Positions 26,819 through 35,979 of a stretch of 54,728 nt of DNA are shown in pieces. Origin of the DNA: JANNGZ01 sp031404155 (GTDB lineage Bacteria > Pseudomonadota > Gammaproteobacteria > Burkholderiales > Burkholderiaceae_C); assembly GCA_031404155.1 (NCBI GenBank), contig JANNGZ010000331.1, positions 1-54,728 on the forward strand. The letters run 5' to 3'. Position 1 is the first letter of the stretch. Each line of letters opens with the position of its first letter. The notes below the pieces were generated by a model that worked only from the letters and a program-made list of their open reading frames with translations, had not been told where the DNA came from and searched no databases. A program made the translations under genes and the position numbers.

Positions 26819-29524
26819 TCAGCAAGACCACGGCGGCTGTGGCGGCGCGGCGATGTCGTAGCGCTCGATCGCCTGGGCACACAGCGCGGCGTCGACCCGC
26901 CCCTGCTCGCGCAATGCGGTCAGCGCCGCCAGCACGATCTGGAAGCGGTCCACCTCGAAGAAGCTGCGCAGCGCGGCGCGGGTGTCGCTGCGGCCGAAGC
27001 CGTCGGTGCCGAGTGCGACGAAGGGCGCGCTGAGGTAGGCGGCTACAAGCTGCGGCCATGCGCGCAGGTAGTCGGTGGCGGCAACGATCGCGGTATCGCC
27101 TGGCAGGCAATGCTGCACGTGGCTCACCCGCCCTGCTTCCCGCGGGTGCAACCGGTTCCAGCGTTCCACCTCGCGCGCCTCGCGCGCGAGTTCGCTGAAG
27201 CTGGTCGCGCTCCAGACCTCGGCCTGCACCTGCCAGTCCTGCGCCAGCAGCCCGGCCGCGGCGATCGCCTCGCGCAGGATGGTGCCCGATCCGAGCAGGC
27301 GCACCCGGCCGCGCGCCTCGGGCAACTCGTGCACGGCGTAGCGGTACAGGCCCTTGATCACGTCCGCGGCCACACCCTCAGGCAGCGAGGGCTGCGCGTA
27401 GTTCTCGTTCATCAGCGTGACGTAGTAAAAAACGTCCTGCTGCTGCTCGAGCATCTGGCGCATGCCGTGGTCGAGAATCAGCGCGAACTCGCCCGCGAAG
27501 CAGGGGTCGTAGGCGCGGCAGTTGGGCACCGCGGCGGCTTGCAGCAGGCTGCTGCCGTCCTGGTGCTGCAGGCCCTCGCCGCCGAGCGTGGTGCGGCCGG
27601 CGGTGGCACCGAGCAGGAAGCCGCGCGAGCGCTGGTCGGCCGCGGCCCAGATCAGGTCGCCCACGCGCTGGAAGCCGAACATCGAGTAGTAGATGTAGAA
27701 CGGCAGCATCGCCAGGCCGTGCACCGAGTAGCTGGTGGCCGCCACGGTCCAGCTGCTCACCGCGCCGGCTTCGCTGATGCCTTCTTCGAGGATCTGGCCA
27801 TCGGTGGCTTCGCGGTAGCTGAGCACCGAGCCGATGTCCTCGGGCTCGTAGGTCTGGCCGGCGCTCGAATAGATGCCGACCTGCTTGAACAGATTCGCCA
27901 TGCCGAAGGTGCGCGCCTCGTCGGCCACGATCGGCACCACACGCGGGCCGAGCGCCTTGTCCTTGAGCAGGTTGGTGAGCATGCGCACGAAGGCCATCGT
28001 CGTGCTCATCTCCTTGCCGTCGGCATTGATTGCGAAGCCGGCATAGCCGGCCAGCGGAGGCACCGGCACCGCGGCCGCCTGGCTGCGCCGGCTCGGCACA
28101 TAACCGCCGAGCGCCGCGCGGCGCGCGTGCAGGTAGCGCATCTCTGCGCTGCTCTCGTCGGGCTTGAAGAATTCGAGCGACGCGGCCTGCTCGTCGGTGA
28201 GCGGCAGGTTGAAGCGGTTGCGGAAGGTGAGCAACTCGTCGCGTTCGAGCTTCTTGTGCTGGTGCGTCGTCATGCGCCCTTGGCCGGCCGCGCCCATGCC
28301 GTAACCCTTCTTGGTTTGCGCCAGGATCACGCAAGGGCGGCCGCGGGTACCGGCAGCCTCGTCGTACGCGGCATGGATCTTCACCAGGTCGTGGCCGCCG
28401 CGCTTCAAGCGGTCGATCTGCTCGTCGGTGAGCCCCTGCGCGAGTGCGGCGAGCTGCGGGTTCTGGCCGAAGAAGTGGTCGCGGTTGTAGCGGCCGTCCT
28501 TGGCGGCAAAGGTCTGGAACTGGCCGTCCACGGTTTGTGAAAAGGCGCGGGCCAGCGCACCCTCGGTGTCGCGTGCGAACAGGCCGTCCCAGTCAGAGCC
28601 CCAGACCAGCTTGATCACACGCCAGCCCGCACCCGCGAACAGCGCTTCAAGCTCGTCGATGATGCGGCCGTTGCCGCGCACCGGGCCGTCCAGCCGCTGC
28701 AGGTTGCAGTTCACCACCCAGATCAGGTTGTCGAGTTTTTCGCGCGCGGCCAGAGTGAGCGCGCTCATGCTTTCCGGCTCGTCCATCTCGCCGTCGCCGA
28801 ACACGCCCCAGACCTTGCGCGCACGGGTGTCCAGCAAGCCGCGGTGTTGCAGGTAGCGCATGAATCGCGCGTGGTAGATCGAGCTGATCGGCCCCAGGCC
28901 CATCGAGCCGGTGGGGAACTGCCAGAAGTCGGGCATCAACCACGGGTGCGGGTAGCTGCTCAGGCCGCGAGCGCCGCTCTTGGCCGCGCCGAGTTCCTGC
29001 CGGTAATGCGCGAGGTCGGCTTCGCTCAGGCGGCCTTCGAGGAAGGCACGGGCATAGACACCGGGCGCCGAATGCGGCTGGTAGAACACCAGGTCGCCGC
29101 CCTCGAGGTCGTTGGCGGCGCGGAAGAAGTGATTGAAGCCGACCTCGAACAGATCTGCCGCGCTGGCATAGCTTGCGATATGGCCGCCCAGCTCGCCATA
29201 GGCGCGGTTGGCGCGCACCACCATCGCCAGCGCGTTCCAGCGCATGATCGACGCAAGGCGCTCCTCGAGTGCCAGGTCGCCGGCGAACGCGGGCTGGCGC
29301 TCCACCGTAATCGTGTTCACATAGGGCGTGCCGAGTTCGGGCTGCCAGCCGATCGACGGGTGCCGCGCGGCGGCCGCGAGCTGGTCCATGATTTCGCACA
29401 CTCGCTGCGGGCCGGCGCTTTGCAGCAAGGACTTCAGCGCTTCCTGCCATTCCGCGTTCTCCAGCAGCTCGCCCTCGGCGACAGCTTGCGGGCCCGGGGG
29501 GTTCGGCTTCGAAGGCTCACTCAT
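26819..29524 (-). CDS. AceE-type 2-oxoacid dehydrogenase E1 component
   Basis: A 901-residue homodimeric-type thiamine-diphosphate dehydrogenase. The ThDP/Mg motif is GDGEMDEPESMSALTLAARE with the continuation NCNLQRLDGPVRGNGRII. The middle domain has KKGYGMGAAGQGRMTTHQHK, and the C-terminal domain has GTDGFGRSDTRAALRSFFEV. This matches pyruvate dehydrogenase E1 and its close relatives that act on other 2-oxoacids (MdeB type). No E2 or E3 gene is adjacent, so the substrate is open. The ATG at 29524 is preferred, with AGGAG six bases upstream; a second ATG is at 29530. It is convergent with paaZ. Confidence 0.92.
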   Translation of the reverse strand: MSEPSKPNPPGPQAVAEGELLENAEWQEALKSLLQSAGPQRVCEIMDQLAAAARHPSIGWQPELGTPYVNTITVERQPAFAGDLALEERLASIMRWNALAMVVRANRAYGELGGHIASYASAADLFEVGFNHFFRAANDLEGGDLVFYQPHSAPGVYARAFLEGRLSEADLAHYRQELGAAKSGARGLSSYPHPWLMPDFWQFPTGSMGLGPISSIYHARFMRYLQHRGLLDTRARKVWGVFGDGEMDEPESMSALTLAAREKLDNLIWVVNCNLQRLDGPVRGNGRIIDELEALFAGAGWRVIKLVWGSDWDGLFARDTEGALARAFSQTVDGQFQTFAAKDGRYNRDHFFGQNPQLAALAQGLTDEQIDRLKRGGHDLVKIHAAYDEAAGTRGRPCVILAQTKKGYGMGAAGQGRMTTHQHKKLERDELLTFRNRFNLPLTDEQAASLEFFKPDESSAEMRYLHARRAALGGYVPSRRSQAAAVPVPPLAGYAGFAINADGKEMSTTMAFVRMLTNLLKDKALGPRVVPIVADEARTFGMANLFKQVGIYSSAGQTYEPEDIGSVLSYREATDGQILEEGISEAGAVSSWTVAATSYSVHGLAMLPFYIYYSMFGFQRVGDLIWAAADQRSRGFLLGATAGRTTLGGEGLQHQDGSSLLQAAAVPNCRAYDPCFAGEFALILDHGMRQMLEQQQDVFYYVTLMNENYAQPSLPEGVAADVIKGLYRYAVHELPEARGRVRLLGSGTILREAIAAAGLLAQDWQVQAEVWSATSFSELAREAREVERWNRLHPREAGRVSHVQHCLPGDTAIVAATDYLRAWPQLVAAYLSAPFVALGTDGFGRSDTRAALRSFFEVDRFQIVLAALTALREQGRVDAALCAQAIERYDIAAPPQPPWSC

Positions 29525-29615
29525 CGGCATCTCCTCGGCCGCCACTATACGGATTGCGCCTCGCAGGCGGCCCGCGCCTGGTGCATCGGCAGGCACTAAC
29601 ATCCACCGCAGACCG

Positions 29616-30500
29616 ATGTTCACGCTCACCCGCCGCCACTGGCTCGGCGCCTGCCTCGGCGCGCCGCTGGCCGCCTGCACGCTGGCGCCGGACAGCGACC
29701 ACACCGGCAGCGACGCGCCGCGCAGCGTGCTGCTGCGCCAGCCGGTGCGCATGGCCTGGGTGCTCGGCTCGGGTGGGCCGCGCGGCTTCGTGCATGTGGG
29801 CGTGCTCAAGGCGCTGGACGAACTCGGTCTGGCTCCCGACCTGATCGTCGGCGCCTCGGTCGGGGCCATGGTCGGCACCTTGCGTGCGGCCGGCCTGTCG
29901 GCCCAGCGCATCGAGACCCTGGCGCTGGAATTGCAGCCGCTGCTGATGGCCCGTGTGGCCTGGGGCGCGAGCGAGCGTCTGAGCGGCGAGCCGGTGGCCG
30001 AGTTGGTGCGCGAGCAGGTGGGTGAGCGGGCGCTGGAGCAGTTGCCTATTCCGATGGCCTGCGTGGCGGTGCGCCGGGCGGATGGCGCGCTGGTCTACTT
30101 CAACGCCGGCGATGCGGGGCTTGCGGTGCAAGCCTCGGCCGCGATCGAAGGCCAGTTCACGCCGGTGCGCATCCGCGGCCAGCTCTATGTGGACCCGGAC
30201 GCGCACGCCCCATTGCCGGTGCGGCTGGCGCGCTCGCTCGGCGCGCAGCGGGTGCTGGCGGTGGACGCGTCGGCGCACATCGACCGCGCCCCGGCCGAGG
30301 CGGTACGCTTCCGCGAAAGCGACCGGCGCAAGCACGCCTTGGTCGAGGCCGACGCGGTGCACGCGGACCTGGTGCTCAAGCCCGACTTCGGCTACTGGGT
30401 CAGCCTCTCGCGTGAGTTCCGCGAGCGGGCGATCGCTGCGGGCTACCGCGACACGCTTGCGGCCGCCGCGCGGCTGCGCGAATTGCATCGCGGCGCATGA
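29616..30500 (+). CDS. Patatin-like phospholipase family lipoprotein
   Basis: A 294-residue exported protein with a signal (residues 5-20) and lipobox LAAC ending at Cys21. The patatin oxyanion loop GSGGPRG and the nucleophile motif GASVG are present. The catalytic Asp motif, normally DGG, reads VDPDAHAPLPV: the first Asp is kept but both glycines are lost, and the family's following asparagines are changed. The fold assignment is firm. Whether it still cleaves acyl esters is uncertain. It is divergent from the E1 dehydrogenase. Confidence 0.85.
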   Translation: MFTLTRRHWLGACLGAPLAACTLAPDSDHTGSDAPRSVLLRQPVRMAWVLGSGGPRGFVHVGVLKALDELGLAPDLIVGASVGAMVGTLRAAGLSAQRIETLALELQPLLMARVAWGASERLSGEPVAELVREQVGERALEQLPIPMACVAVRRADGALVYFNAGDAGLAVQASAAIEGQFTPVRIRGQLYVDPDAHAPLPVRLARSLGAQRVLAVDASAHIDRAPAEAVRFRESDRRKHALVEADAVHADLVLKPDFGYWVSLSREFRERAIAAGYRDTLAAAARLRELHRGA

Positions 30501-30526
30501 GCCGAAACGCCGATTGCCTTTCAGCC

Positions 30527-30664
30527 TCAGTCCAGGTCCCGCGCGAGGCGCAGACCGCTGAACTGCCAGCGCGCGTCGGCGTCCTGCAGCTCGGCCTGGG
30601 ACCGCAGCCGATCCAACAACAGCATCCTGAAGCAGGCCAGTCTCAAGGCCCCGTTCCAGCTCCT
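30527..30664 (-). pseudogene. Unidentified gene tail fragment
   Basis: Read leftward, a 45-codon open stretch encodes residues including LRLACFRMLLLDRLRSQAEL and ends ARDLD-stop. It has protein-like composition (amphipathic, no low-complexity bias), but a stop codon precedes it and there is no start, so it looks like the 3' remnant of a gene. It is not recognised. Confidence 0.3.
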
Positions 30665-30715
30665 TCAAGTCAAGTTGAGTACGTCGCAGCGGCGTGGTCG
30701 AGCAGGCACAACGCG

Positions 30716-30900
30716 TGACGCCCAATCGGGTAGCCGGGGTTTCTAGCCCCCAGCCCCCACACCACCCCCGTACGGGTCCGCAGTGGGCGGTTCAACAAGT
30801 CGGCTCGCTCGACGAAGGTTTCTCTCACGTGGTCGACACGCCGCAACTGCGCCCCGTCAGCTCCTTGATCTGGCGCTTGACGTTGGTCACCGACTGGGGC
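30716..30900 (-). mobile_element. Probable 3' remnant of a group II intron
   Basis: Read leftward, 30721-30795 resembles group II intron domains V and VI. A stem pairs ACCGCCC with GGGTGGT, with an internal GTGCGGACCC-like segment (here CTGCGGACCCGTACGG). A second hairpin then precedes CTACCCGAT, a typical 3' intron end. Upstream (30825-30897) a frame encodes TNVKRQIKELTGRSCGVS, similar to the maturase (domain X) region of intron-encoded proteins, cut short by a stop. No complete reverse transcriptase is present. The call is by recollection of family pattern, without an alignment. Confidence 0.45.
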
Positions 30901-30998
30901 CGAAGTCGCGCGCCGTGGCCTGCCCGGGTGCGGCCTTGCCGCGCGCCTCGACAGGCTCAGCCCGCACGAAGATCGGGCCGAGCGCATGAAGGTGCCGC

Positions 30999-31904
30999 TC
31001 AGCCGCGCAACTTCCGATTGAACAAAGCCAGCGTCCGCCCCCAGGCCACCTTCGCCTGCGCTTCGTCGAAGCGCGGCGTGGTGTCGTTGTTGAAGCCGTG
31101 CTGGGTGCCGGGGTACTTGTGCGCTTCGTACTTCACGCCGGCGGCTTTGAGCGCGGCTTCGTACGCCGGCCACATGCCGTTGATGCGCTCGTCGGTCTCG
31201 GCCATCACCACCAGCAGCTCGGCCTTGATGCTCGGCACCTTGTCCACCGGCGCGGCCACACCGTAGAAGGGCGCGCCGGCCACAAGTTCGGGCACGCGGG
31301 TGGCGACGAGGTTGACGATGCCGCCGCCGTAGCAAAAGCCCACCGCGCCGAGCTTGCCGTTGCCGCCCGGGATGCTCTTGGCGACGTTGGCCGCAGCGAC
31401 AAAGTCCTCGGCCGTCTTGGGCTGGTCGAGCTTGCCGAAGAGGTCGCGGGCCTTGTCTTCGTCGCCGGGGTAGCCGCCGACGGTAAACAGCGCGTCGGGC
31501 GCCACCGCGATGAAGTTGTCCACCGCGAGGCGGCGTGCGATGTCTTCGATATGCGGGTTCAGGCCGCGGTTCTCGTGCACCACCAGCACCACCGGCAGCG
31601 GGCCGGCGGCCTGGGCGGGGCGCGCCACCAGGGCACGCGCCTTGCCGTTGCCGGCGGGCGAGGGGAACTCCAGGAACTCGGTCTTGATGCGGGCGTCGTT
31701 CGGCGCCACCTTCTGCGCCTGCGCGAAGTTCGGGCTCAACGCCGCGAGCAGGCCGGCCGCGGTGGTGCCACCCGCCGCCGCATAACGCGCGGCATGGTCG
31801 AGGAAGCCGCGGCGGTCGAGCTGGCCGTGCACATACTGGTCGAACAGGCGCAGCACTTCGGGGTGGAAGTCGGCTACGGTCTTGAGCTGCGGTGTCTGTG
31901 GCAT
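30999..31904 (-). CDS. YghX-like dienelactone hydrolase family protein
   Basis: A 301-residue alpha/beta hydrolase. The catalytic Cys is in GAVGFCYGGG and the His in GTQHGF; an acidic residue lies in the AETDERINGMW region. Unlike cytosolic dienelactone hydrolases it has a leader of about 60 residues (VLRLFDQYVHGQLDRRGFLD, then a hydrophobic stretch ending SPNFAQA) like that of E. coli YghX, with a twin arginine suggesting Tat export. The substrate is unknown. A ring-cleavage lactone is possible by family, but no supporting neighbours are present. Confidence 0.87.
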   Translation of the reverse strand: MPQTPQLKTVADFHPEVLRLFDQYVHGQLDRRGFLDHAARYAAAGGTTAAGLLAALSPNFAQAQKVAPNDARIKTEFLEFPSPAGNGKARALVARPAQAAGPLPVVLVVHENRGLNPHIEDIARRLAVDNFIAVAPDALFTVGGYPGDEDKARDLFGKLDQPKTAEDFVAAANVAKSIPGGNGKLGAVGFCYGGGIVNLVATRVPELVAGAPFYGVAAPVDKVPSIKAELLVVMAETDERINGMWPAYEAALKAAGVKYEAHKYPGTQHGFNNDTTPRFDEAQAKVAWGRTLALFNRKLRG

Positions 31905-32032
31905 GTCGGTCTCCGGTGGATGGCAAAGAACCGCGGTTGTACCGATGCCACCAGGGCGACACGGCATCAGGGCGAATTGGCCAGGCTCGGCCGATCGCGG
32001 CCTCACCCGGTCTCACCCGGTCTCACCCAGCC

Positions 32033-32935
32033 TCACGCCACCCCACCCAGCCGCTGCGTCAGGAAGTCGAGGAAGGCCCGGTTGCGCGAGAAGCGCATGC
32101 GGTCGGGTGCGGCCATCGCGGTGATGCGGGTGCCGAACTTGGTGTCGGGCGTCCACTGCGGCAACACACGCACCAGCCGACCGGCCGCCAGCGCGTCTTC
32201 ACAGACATACAGCGGCAGCAGCGCCAGCCCGAGGCCGGCCAGCGCCGCGTCGGCCACCGCCTCGGGGTTGTTGGCGCGGTAGCGGCTGTGCACCCGCACA
32301 TGCAACTGCTGCTCGCCACAGCGCAAGTGCCAGGCGTCGTCGGAACTCTCGCGCCAGTACGCCATGCAGGGGTGTTGCGCCAGCTCGTGCGGCTCACTCG
32401 GCGTGCCGGCCTGTTCGAGGTACGAGGGCGCGGCGCAGATCAGCCACTCCACACGCGCCACCGGCAGCGCCACCAGGTCCTGCGCGGGTGCGGCGGTCCA
32501 GCGCAGCGCAATGTCCACGCGCTCATGCGCCAGGTCCATCATGCGGTCGCCGAGCAGCAGCTCGATCTCGATCGCGGGGTGCAGCGCCAGGAACTGCGGG
32601 ATCAGCTTGGAGAGCACCCGCTGGCCCCAGGAGATCGGCGCGGTGAGTCGGATCTGGCCGGTGAGCTCGGTGCGCAGGTTGCGCAATCGCTCGTCAGCCG
32701 CGGCCATCTCGAACAGCGTGCGGCGCGCGAAGTCCAGGTACGCCTCACCGGCCGAGGTCAGCGCCACCTTGCGCGTGCTGCGGCTGAACAGCGTGGCCTT
32801 CACCGCCGCTTCCAGCTGCGCCACCCGCTTGCTCACCAGGCTCTTGCCGATGCCCAGGTCAGCCGCGGCCGCGCTCACGCTCAGGTGGTCGGCCACTTTC
32901 ACAAACGCCTGCAGCATGTCGGTGGACAGGGCCAT
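32033..32935 (-). CDS. LysR-family transcriptional regulator
   Basis: A 300-residue LysR protein. The N-terminal helix-turn-helix covers about residues 18-45 (SVSAAAADLGIGKSLVSKRV). The effector domain begins near GQIRLTAPISWGQRVL. The start at 32935 (MALSTDMLQAF) gives the usual spacing to the HTH; an ATG at 32980 would add 15 residues. It is divergent from the glutathione S-transferase gene, the classic arrangement for LysR and its target. Confidence 0.92.
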   Translation of the reverse strand: MALSTDMLQAFVKVADHLSVSAAAADLGIGKSLVSKRVAQLEAAVKATLFSRSTRKVALTSAGEAYLDFARRTLFEMAAADERLRNLRTELTGQIRLTAPISWGQRVLSKLIPQFLALHPAIEIELLLGDRMMDLAHERVDIALRWTAAPAQDLVALPVARVEWLICAAPSYLEQAGTPSEPHELAQHPCMAYWRESSDDAWHLRCGEQQLHVRVHSRYRANNPEAVADAALAGLGLALLPLYVCEDALAAGRLVRVLPQWTPDTKFGTRITAMAAPDRMRFSRNRAFLDFLTQRLGGVA

Positions 32936-32949
32936 TGTTTCCGGATCGA

Positions 32950-32985
32950 GGACAAAGCGTTCGCATTCGAGCAGATGCATTGTCC
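32950..32985. promoter_or_regulatory. Inverted repeat in the lysR-GST intergenic region
   Basis: GGACAAAGC (32950-32958) and GCATTGTCC (32977-32985) are complementary at eight of nine positions, with an 18-base spacer. They sit between the divergent start codons. This could be the LysR operator; there is no other support. Confidence 0.35.
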
Positions 32986-33083
32986 GGGGTCAATTCATAG
33001 ACTCACCGGCCAGGAAAGTTCTCGCGAGTGCACAAGCCTTCACGCGCCCTCGCTTCAATCGTTCACCCACAGGAGACAAACCG

Positions 33084-33734
33084 ATGAAGATCTACGCGGA
33101 CCCGATCACCGTCAACTGCCGCAAGGTGCTCGCCGGCCTGGACTTTCTCGGCGCACCGTTCGAGCTGGTGCATGTCGACTACTTCACCGGCAAGCACAAG
33201 GAAGCGGACTACCTGGCGATCAACCCGAATGCGTCGCTGCCTTCGTTGGTGGACGACGGCCTGGTGCTGTGGGAGTCGAACGCGATCCTGCAATACGCGG
33301 CCGACAAGGTGGGCAACGAGGCGGCCTACCCACGCGACCTGAAGCGCCGTGCCGACATCAACCGCTGGCTGCTCTGGGAGTCGTCGAGTTGGTTCCCCAC
33401 CTGCTACGCCTTCCTGGTCGAGAACTGCGTCAAGCCGCTGCTCGGCTCGAGCGCCGACCAAGCGGTGCTCGACGCGCAGGCGGTGCAGTTCCACAAGCTG
33501 GCCAACATCCTCGACGAGCGCCTGGCCAACTCACCCTGGGTCTGCGGCAACACGCCCACGATTGCCGACATCGCGCTGGCCGCGCCGCTGCACCTGCACC
33601 CGTTCCAGAAGCTGCCGCTGGGCGACCACCCGGTGCTCAAGCGCTGGATGGTCGAGCGGGTGGAGAAGCTGCCGAGCTGGGACAAGACCTGGGTCGGCGA
33701 AGGCTTCACGCTGCAGCGCCCCGCCGCCCAATAA
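33084..33734 (+). CDS. Glutathione S-transferase family protein
   Basis: A 216-residue protein with an N-terminal thioredoxin-like domain (begins MKIYADPITVNCRKVLAGLD; ASLPSLVDDG and the glutathione-binding WESNAILQYAAD) and a helical C-terminal domain with the TIADIALAAPLHLHPF segment. AGGAG lies eight bases before the start. The substrate is unknown. It is divergent from a LysR gene and followed after 14 bases by a CmcJ-like gene, so the two may form an inducible unit. Confidence 0.92.
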   Translation: MKIYADPITVNCRKVLAGLDFLGAPFELVHVDYFTGKHKEADYLAINPNASLPSLVDDGLVLWESNAILQYAADKVGNEAAYPRDLKRRADINRWLLWESSSWFPTCYAFLVENCVKPLLGSSADQAVLDAQAVQFHKLANILDERLANSPWVCGNTPTIADIALAAPLHLHPFQKLPLGDHPVLKRWMVERVEKLPSWDKTWVGEGFTLQRPAAQ

Positions 33735-33748
33735 GCACCCGCCCCGCG

Positions 33749-34618
33749 ATGAGCCAAACAACCAGCCCAGTGCGTGCGACGCTGAACTACAGCGTCGACA
33801 ACGGCATCCCGCCCGACTATTACTTCTACGAGCCGGGGCCGGAGGTCAAGCTCAACCCGCCGGGGACCGACGCGCACGAGGTCGAGATCCACGACGCCTG
33901 GCCGCTGGTCGACCGCCTCTCGGCCGACCGCGAGGGCTTCGAGCTGAAGCCGTTTCTTGCAGACGCGGGAGCCGGCGCGGCTGGCCACACGAGCGCCGGC
34001 CGCGCGTCGCGCTTCGACCAGTTCGACGACGACGAGGCGGTGCGCCGCAGCTTCTACCCGCAGGTGGTCGACTTCGTGAAGCGGCACACCGGCGCGCAGC
34101 GGGTGGTGGTGTTCGACCACACCATCCGCAAGCGCCTGCCGGCCGACCTGAAGCAGCAGACCACGGTGCAGCGCCCCGCGGTGCTGCTGGTGCACAGCGA
34201 CTACACCGTCGCCTCGGGCCCGCAGCGGGTGCGCGACATCGTGCCCGCCGACGCCGAGGCGCTGCTGCAACGCCGCGTGGCCTTCTACAACGTGTGGAAG
34301 CCGCTCTACCGCCGCGTGGAAGAGCTGCCGCTGGCGATGTGCGACGCCAGCACCCATGCCGAGGGCGACATGCTGCGCATGGACCTGAAGTACCGCGAGC
34401 GCACCGGCGAGATCTACGTCATGCGCCATTCGCCCGCACACCGCTGGTACTACTTCCCCCTGATGGAAGCCGACCAGGCGCTGCTGCTCAAGACCTACGA
34501 GTCCGAACTCGATGGCCGTGCCCGCTTCATGGGGCACACCGCCTTCGAAGACCCCAGCACGCCGCCCGACGCGCCCCGCCGCGAAAGCATCGAAGTGCGG
34601 ACGATGGCGTTCTTCTGA
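33749..34618 (+). CDS. CmcJ/NvfI-family oxidoreductase
   Basis: A 289-residue protein of the CmcJ/NvfI (fungal AsaB-like) family. Typical phrases are PPDYYFYEPGPEVKLNPPGT, the FDHTIRK block, the VHSDYT motif and the late FYNVWKPLY and WYYFPLMEADQALLLKTYES. Family members are Fe/2-oxoglutarate-type or unassigned oxidoreductases in natural-product pathways, and homologues are common in proteobacteria without known role. It follows a GST gene closely and probably shares its regulation. Confidence 0.85.
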   Translation: MSQTTSPVRATLNYSVDNGIPPDYYFYEPGPEVKLNPPGTDAHEVEIHDAWPLVDRLSADREGFELKPFLADAGAGAAGHTSAGRASRFDQFDDDEAVRRSFYPQVVDFVKRHTGAQRVVVFDHTIRKRLPADLKQQTTVQRPAVLLVHSDYTVASGPQRVRDIVPADAEALLQRRVAFYNVWKPLYRRVEELPLAMCDASTHAEGDMLRMDLKYRERTGEIYVMRHSPAHRWYYFPLMEADQALLLKTYESELDGRARFMGHTAFEDPSTPPDAPRRESIEVRTMAFF

Positions 34619-34748
34619 CCCCCGCAAGCCAGGGGGTCCCCCCGCGGCGCAGGCCCGCTCGCTAAGGTAAACGCCGAAGCGGCGGCGCCTGGCTTGCGCC
34701 CAGAATCGGTCAGGCCAAATGCCCTGACCGACCTGCGCGCCGCGCCGC

Positions 34749-35975
34749 ATGAAAATCACCTCCGCCAAAGTCATCGTCTGCTCGCCGGGCCGCAACTTCG
34801 TCACCCTGAAGATCGAGACCGACGAGGGTTTAATCGGCCTCGGCGACGCCACGCTCAACGGCCGCGAGCTCGCGGTGGCGAGCTACCTCGGCGACCATGT
34901 TGTGCCCTGCCTGATTGGCCGCGACCCGCACCAGATCGAGGACATCTGGCAGTACCTCTACCGCGGTGCCTATTGGCGGCGCGGGCCGGTGACGATGAGC
35001 GCGATCGCGGCGGTGGACACCGCTCTGTGGGACATCAAGGCCAAGGCCGCGAAGCTGCCGCTGTACCAGTTGCTCGGCGGCGCCAGCCGCACCGGCGTGA
35101 TGGTGTACGGCCACGCCAACGGCCGCGACATCGCCGAGACGGTGGAGCAGGTGCAGCGCCATGTCGATCTGGGCTACCGGGCGATCCGCGCGCAGAGCGG
35201 CGTGCCGGGGCTGGACAAGGTGTATGGCGTCGCTGTCGGTGGCAAAAGCGGCGGTTCGCACTCTTATGAACCCGCCGACGGCAGCCTGCCGAGCGAGCAC
35301 GACTGGAGCACCGAGAAGTATTTGCGCCACACGCCGCAGCTGTTCGAGGCGATACGCGGGGCCATCGGCTGGGAGCACCACCTGCTGCACGACGTGCACC
35401 ACCGCCTCACCCCGATAGAAGCCGCACGGCTGGGCAAGGACCTCGAGCCCCACCGCCTGTTCTGGATGGAAGACGCCACGCCGGCCGAGAACCAGGAGGC
35501 GTTCAAGCTGATCCGCCGGCACACCACCACGCCGCTGGCGGTGGGCGAAATTTTCAACACGCTGTGGGACTGCAAGGAGCTGATCTCGCAGCAACTCATC
35601 GACTACATCCGCGCCACCGTCACGCACGCGGGCGGCATCACCCACCTGCGCCGCATTGCCGACTTTGCTTCGATCTACCAGGTGCGCACCGGCTGCCATG
35701 GCGCCACCGATTTGTCGCCGGTGTGCATGGGCGCGGCGCTGCATTTCGACCTCTGGGTGCCCAACTTCGGCATCCAGGAGCTGATGCCGCACAGCGAAGA
35801 AACCAACGCGGTGTTCCCGCATGCCTACAGCTTCAACAGCGGCTTCATGCACCCGGGCGAGGTGCCCGGGCATGGCGTCACCATCGACGAAACGCTCGCC
35901 GCCAAGTACCCGTACCAGCGTGCCTACCTGCCGGTGAACCGGCAGCAGCATGACGGCACGCTCTGGCACTGGTAG
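34749..35975 (+). CDS. manD: D-mannonate dehydratase family protein (enolase superfamily)
   Basis: A 408-residue protein of the ManD/RspA group, which dehydrates D-mannonate to 2-keto-3-deoxygluconate. Metal ligands are visible in LLHDVHHRL (Asp, His), LFWMEDATPAENQE (Glu) and LAVGEIFN (Glu). The RTGCHGATDLSPVCMGAALH segment and the C-terminal EVPGHGVTIDE are also typical. Some ManD-family members act on gluconate or other acid sugars with low activity. The next gene, a fructuronate-reductase-like dehydrogenase, would supply mannonate, which supports the hexuronate role. Confidence 0.93.
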   Translation: MKITSAKVIVCSPGRNFVTLKIETDEGLIGLGDATLNGRELAVASYLGDHVVPCLIGRDPHQIEDIWQYLYRGAYWRRGPVTMSAIAAVDTALWDIKAKAAKLPLYQLLGGASRTGVMVYGHANGRDIAETVEQVQRHVDLGYRAIRAQSGVPGLDKVYGVAVGGKSGGSHSYEPADGSLPSEHDWSTEKYLRHTPQLFEAIRGAIGWEHHLLHDVHHRLTPIEAARLGKDLEPHRLFWMEDATPAENQEAFKLIRRHTTTPLAVGEIFNTLWDCKELISQQLIDYIRATVTHAGGITHLRRIADFASIYQVRTGCHGATDLSPVCMGAALHFDLWVPNFGIQELMPHSEETNAVFPHAYSFNSGFMHPGEVPGHGVTIDETLAAKYPYQRAYLPVNRQQHDGTLWHW

Positions 35976-35979
35976 CCCG

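Noticed and set aside
26819..29911. E1 dehydrogenase extended to an upstream start near 29911
   Set aside because: The extra residues are low-complexity and overlap the divergent patatin gene and its signal peptide; the site at 29524 has a good ribosome-binding sequence.
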